A stretch of DNA of 16,844 bases from Taibaiella sp047605615 (lineage in GTDB: Bacteria; Bacteroidota; Bacteroidia; Chitinophagales; Chitinophagaceae). Positions 14,460-16,844 of this stretch are shown here, piece by piece. Location of the stretch: assembly GCA_047605615.1 (NCBI GenBank), contig JASGFI010000054.1, positions 1 through 16,844 on the forward strand, read 5' to 3'. Position 1 is the first letter of the stretch, and every line of letters begins with the position of its first letter. A program made the translations under genes and the position numbers. The notes beneath the pieces are model-generated. The model did not search any database, was not told the DNA's origin, and was given only the letters and a program-made list of their open reading frames with translations.

Positions 14460-15842
14460 ATGACGGAATCAGGCAAAGACCATGCAACACTGGCCAAAGC
14501 GTTTAACGAAAACGAACCACGCGTCAACTGGCACGACGAAACCTTGTGGATGGTGCGCCAGAAGCGCGACAAAATGGCTTTTTCGGTACCCGATTGGGAA
14601 TTGTTGCGCAACACTGCCTCTGCTATAAAGGCACATACCTTGTCCGGCCTTTCGGGATATTTGGAACAACTGGAACAAAGTGCCCTGAAAAATGGCGTAC
14701 AGGTACATTGGGCGGCCAATGCCGAAGAACACAACGAAATAGTTAGGAGCATCTTGGAGCAAAATGGCGTGAACGCCATAGTGAAAAGCAAATCCATGCT
14801 CACCGAGGAATGTCATTTGAATCCTTATCTTGCCGAACATGGCATAGATGTGGTCGATACCGATTTGGGAGAAAGAATAGTACAGTTGGCCAAAGAACCG
14901 CCCAGCCACATAGTATTGCCTTGCATCCACAAAAAGAAAGAAGAAATAGGCGAGCTGTTCCACGAACATTTGGGTACCCCGGAAGGCAATGCCGACCCGG
15001 TATTCCTTACCCATGCCGCCCGCCTGCATCTTCGCGACAAGTTTATGACGCGCAAAGCGGCCATTACCGGCGTAAATTTTGCGGTAGCGGAAACGGGCGA
15101 TTTGGTAGTATGTACCAACGAGGGCAATGCCGACATGGGCGTACACTTGGCCGATGTGCATATAGCCTGCATGGGCATAGAAAAGATAATACCCAAACGG
15201 GAACACCTGGGGCTTTTCCTGCGCTTGCTTACCCGTAGTGCCACCGGCCAACCCATTACCACATACAGCAGCCATTTCCGCAAACCCCGTACAGGCAAGC
15301 AAATGCACCTGATATTGGTGGACAACGGGCGTTCCGTTCAATTGGGGCGCGAAGATTTCAGAAATTCGCTGAAATGTATCCGTTGCGGTGCCTGCATGAA
15401 CACTTGCCCCGTGTACAGGCGTAGCGGCGGGCACAGCTACCATACTGCGGTAGCCGGCCCCATCGGGTCTATTTTGGCACCCAATTTAGACATGAAACAG
15501 TATGCCGACTTGCCGTTTGCCTCTACCCTTTGCGGTAGTTGCAGTAATGTGTGCCCGGTAAAAATAGACATACACGACCAGCTTTATAAATGGCGGCAAG
15601 TATTGGTAAAGGAAGGTTACGTAGCACCTGCCAAAAAGTTGATGATGAAGGGCATGACCATAACCTTGGCCGACCCCAAGAAATTTGATTTTGCGGGCAA
15701 AGTGGCCCGGTGGACCCTGCGCAACACGCCTTTTGTAGTGAACAATAAAATGAACCCCTGGTACCTTCACCGGGAAATGCCCGAAGCCCCCAAGCAGAGC
15801 TTTAAGCAATGGATGAAGGAAAACAGGCACAATAACAAATAA
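14460..15842 (+). CDS. lutB: L-lactate oxidation complex iron-sulfur subunit LutB
   Basis: Electron-transfer subunit of the LutABC lactate-oxidising complex. From the ATG at 14460 the protein has 460 residues; an in-frame TTG three codons earlier overlaps a promoter-like TAATTTTG and is less likely. An N-terminal LUD domain (about 60-290, including the ITGVNFAVAETGDLVVCTNE stretch) is followed by a bacterial-ferredoxin-like pair of clusters: C306-IRCGACMNTCP with Cys309, Cys312 and Cys316, and the CGSCSNVCPVKI motif with Cys358, Cys361 and Cys365. The C-terminal 90 residues are helical and basic. lutC follows with no gap. The GC-richer codon use matches the rha genes and lutA rather than the peptide cluster just upstream. 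Confidence 0.92.
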   Translation: MTESGKDHATLAKAFNENEPRVNWHDETLWMVRQKRDKMAFSVPDWELLRNTASAIKAHTLSGLSGYLEQLEQSALKNGVQVHWAANAEEHNEIVRSILEQNGVNAIVKSKSMLTEECHLNPYLAEHGIDVVDTDLGERIVQLAKEPPSHIVLPCIHKKKEEIGELFHEHLGTPEGNADPVFLTHAARLHLRDKFMTRKAAITGVNFAVAETGDLVVCTNEGNADMGVHLADVHIACMGIEKIIPKREHLGLFLRLLTRSATGQPITTYSSHFRKPRTGKQMHLILVDNGRSVQLGREDFRNSLKCIRCGACMNTCPVYRRSGGHSYHTAVAGPIGSILAPNLDMKQYADLPFASTLCGSCSNVCPVKIDIHDQLYKWRQVLVKEGYVAPAKKLMMKGMTITLADPKKFDFAGKVARWTLRNTPFVVNNKMNPWYLHREMPEAPKQSFKQWMKENRHNNK

Positions 15843-16427
15843 ATGAGCAGCAGAGACAACATATTGCAGGCAGTGAAGAACAGCCAGCCGGAAGCACTGC
15901 AATTGCCCGAATTGCCGCCTTTCGATATATGGTTCGACGATAGCGAGCAAAAGCTGGTCGAGGTATTGACCGCAATTGGCGGCAAGGTGTTCAAGGTAGG
16001 GAACGCAGGCGCAATACCGGCACTGTTAGCTGCCGAGTTGCCGGGGGCGGGCAGGAATGTCACCACGCTGCCGGAGTTGTTTCATTGGGCAGAACCGGCC
16101 AATGCCCAAGCCGAACCGCATAGCTTGGAAGATGTGGATATAGCGGTGCTGCGCGGGCATTTTGCCGTAGCGGAAAATGGGGCGGTATGGGTAACGGAGG
16201 AATGTTTGCAACCCAGGGCCTTGCCCTTTATTTGCCAAAGGTTGGTCTTGGTGGTTGACCGCAAAAATATTGTACCGTTAATGCAACAGGCATACCGGTT
16301 GATTTCGCTTTCGGATTATGGTTACGCAGCCTTTATAGCGGGACCTTCCAAGACTGCCGACATCGAACAATCGTTGGTGGTAGGTGCCCACGGCCCGGTC
16401 AGTATGTGTTTGGTATTGGTGGGTTAA
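15843..16427 (+). CDS. lutC: L-lactate oxidation complex subunit LutC (LUD domain)
   Basis: Third subunit of the lactate-oxidising complex, a 194-residue single LUD (formerly DUF162) domain. The ATG follows directly on the lutB stop codon, so the two are translationally coupled. Family features seen are AVAENGAVWVTEE near the middle, the RALPFICQRLVLVVDR strand, and the C-terminal GPSKTADIEQSLVVGAHGP block, which is strongly conserved in LutC. Cytosolic, with no signal or membrane segment. The 3' end faces the minus-strand repeat protein; no clear terminator is seen in the 33-base gap. Confidence 0.9.
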   Translation: MSSRDNILQAVKNSQPEALQLPELPPFDIWFDDSEQKLVEVLTAIGGKVFKVGNAGAIPALLAAELPGAGRNVTTLPELFHWAEPANAQAEPHSLEDVDIAVLRGHFAVAENGAVWVTEECLQPRALPFICQRLVLVVDRKNIVPLMQQAYRLISLSDYGYAAFIAGPSKTADIEQSLVVGAHGPVSMCLVLVG

Positions 16428-16460
16428 GATGCGCCGATATCCGTTTGGTTTCGACAAAAA

Positions 16461-16703
16461 TTAATTCGCCACCTTGGTGGCAGTAGTAGAGGTAGTTTTG
16501 GTCTTGTTCGCTTTAAAACGCTTGTCCGGCGTGCCGTCTTTTTTTAGCTTTTTGTTGTCTTTGAAACGTTTGTCGGGCGTGCCGTCTTTCTTTACGTGGC
16601 TCACCGTTGTTTTGGTTTCGGTTTTGGTCGTGGTTTGTTGCGCGAAGGTAGCGGCGGCGCCCATCAGCACGAGGGCTGCCAGCAAGGATGTGAACTTTTT
16701 CAG
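16461..16703 (-). CDS. Small secreted lysine/threonine-rich repeat protein, apparent CTG start
   Basis: Unrecognised exported protein. It has a standard signal peptide (KKFTSLLAALVLMGAAATFA, cleavage before or at QQ) followed by a basic, low-complexity mature part of about 60 residues. Two copies of a KKDGTPDKRFKxNK unit lie at about residues 32-45 and 46-61, flanked by Thr/Lys-rich tails. Nothing in the frame upstream is an ATG. The codon directly before KKFTS, at 16701-16703, is CTG, where homologous signal peptides would have Met; the first conventional alternative is TTG at 16685, which would remove the lysine-rich n-region. With CTG the product has 80 residues. A good promoter ends about 20 bases upstream. 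Similar short secreted KDGTPDxR-type proteins are frequent and uncharacterised in Bacteroidota, as far as I recall. Confidence 0.6.
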   Translation of the reverse strand: MKKFTSLLAALVLMGAAATFAQQTTTKTETKTTVSHVKKDGTPDKRFKDNKKLKKDGTPDKRFKANKTKTTSTTATKVAN

Positions 16704-16722
16704 TTTTTGAAATAATTTTCCG

Positions 16723-16755
16723 TAAAGTTACTGCCCCTTTTTTCTTGCCGCCAAA
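16723..16755 (-). promoter_or_regulatory. Bacteroidota-type promoter for the small secreted protein
   Basis: On the minus strand TTTG (16755-16752) and TAACTTTA (16730-16723) are separated by 21 bases, fitting the TTTG-N19/21-TAnnTTTG pattern with one mismatch in the last base. The predicted transcript start lies about 12 bases before the CTG at 16703, giving a short leader. Confidence 0.6.
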
Positions 16756-16844
16756 TTTATAATGTTACTGCATTGTAAACAGCAATATTTTAGAGCCTGT
16801 TTAAAAAATAAATAAAAGAGCACCAGTTTGTCTATTAGTACATT

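Noticed and set aside
14469..15443. 324-codon open frame on the minus strand opposite lutB
   Set aside because: Antisense shadow of lutB, whose LUD and ferredoxin motifs are clear; no promoter or family features support it.
1..16844. tRNA, rRNA genes and CRISPR arrays
   Set aside because: I saw no tRNA-like cloverleaf, rRNA signature or regularly spaced repeats; the only repeats are short hairpins and one tandem pair.
16756..16844. Possible insertion-sequence end or gene start at the right edge
   Set aside because: The GAGCCTGTTTAAAA string is suggestive, but there is too little sequence and no coding frame to support a call.

Overview
The window looks like a chromosomal segment of a Bacteroidota bacterium, probably a Chitinophagia/Sphingobacteriia-like lineage. 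The grounds are the Bacteroidota-type gene order and protein families, the A-rich leaders that mostly lack Shine-Dalgarno sites, and several matches to the Bacteroidota promoter pattern (TTTG, about 20 bases, TAnnTTTG). No database search was possible, so the lineage is an inference.

Left third (about 100-6500, + strand): a complete L-rhamnose utilisation operon. It holds the rhamnose/H+ symporter (rhaT), a fused rhamnulose-1-phosphate aldolase and lactaldehyde dehydrogenase (rhaEW), the mutarotase (rhaM), the isomerase (rhaI) and an FGGY sugar kinase (rhaB-like). Known pathway biochemistry gives dihydroxyacetone phosphate plus L-lactaldehyde, which the fused dehydrogenase is expected to oxidise to L-lactate. 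A strong intrinsic terminator sits inside the operon between rhaEW and rhaM.

Next comes lutA, and at the far right lutB and lutC, the three subunits of the iron-sulfur L-lactate dehydrogenase LutABC. Lactate made from rhamnose could therefore be oxidised to pyruvate by the neighbouring genes.

The lut genes are split by about 7 kb (7380-14450) holding a different, more A+T-rich module. Its parts are an outer-membrane beta-barrel TonB-receptor-like protein, a 62-residue peptide with a double-glycine leader and a two-cysteine core, a radical SAM/SPASM enzyme, and an ABC transporter with an N-terminal C39 leader peptidase. Together they form a compact cluster for a ribosomally made, post-translationally modified peptide (RiPP). 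I do not recognise the product. This is the most interesting part of the window.

Three regulatory oddities sit in the module. The receptor's leader can fold into two mutually exclusive long hairpins, one followed by a T-run (an attenuator-like switch, or the relic of a palindromic element). A perfect terminator hairpin separates the precursor from its maturase. A run of nine T's near the start of the radical SAM gene puts its best ATG out of frame, so the gene is either phase-variable by slippage, disrupted, or affected by a homopolymer error.

At the right edge a small secreted, lysine-rich repeat protein lies on the minus strand. It has a clear promoter, but the start codon in the expected place is CTG instead of ATG.
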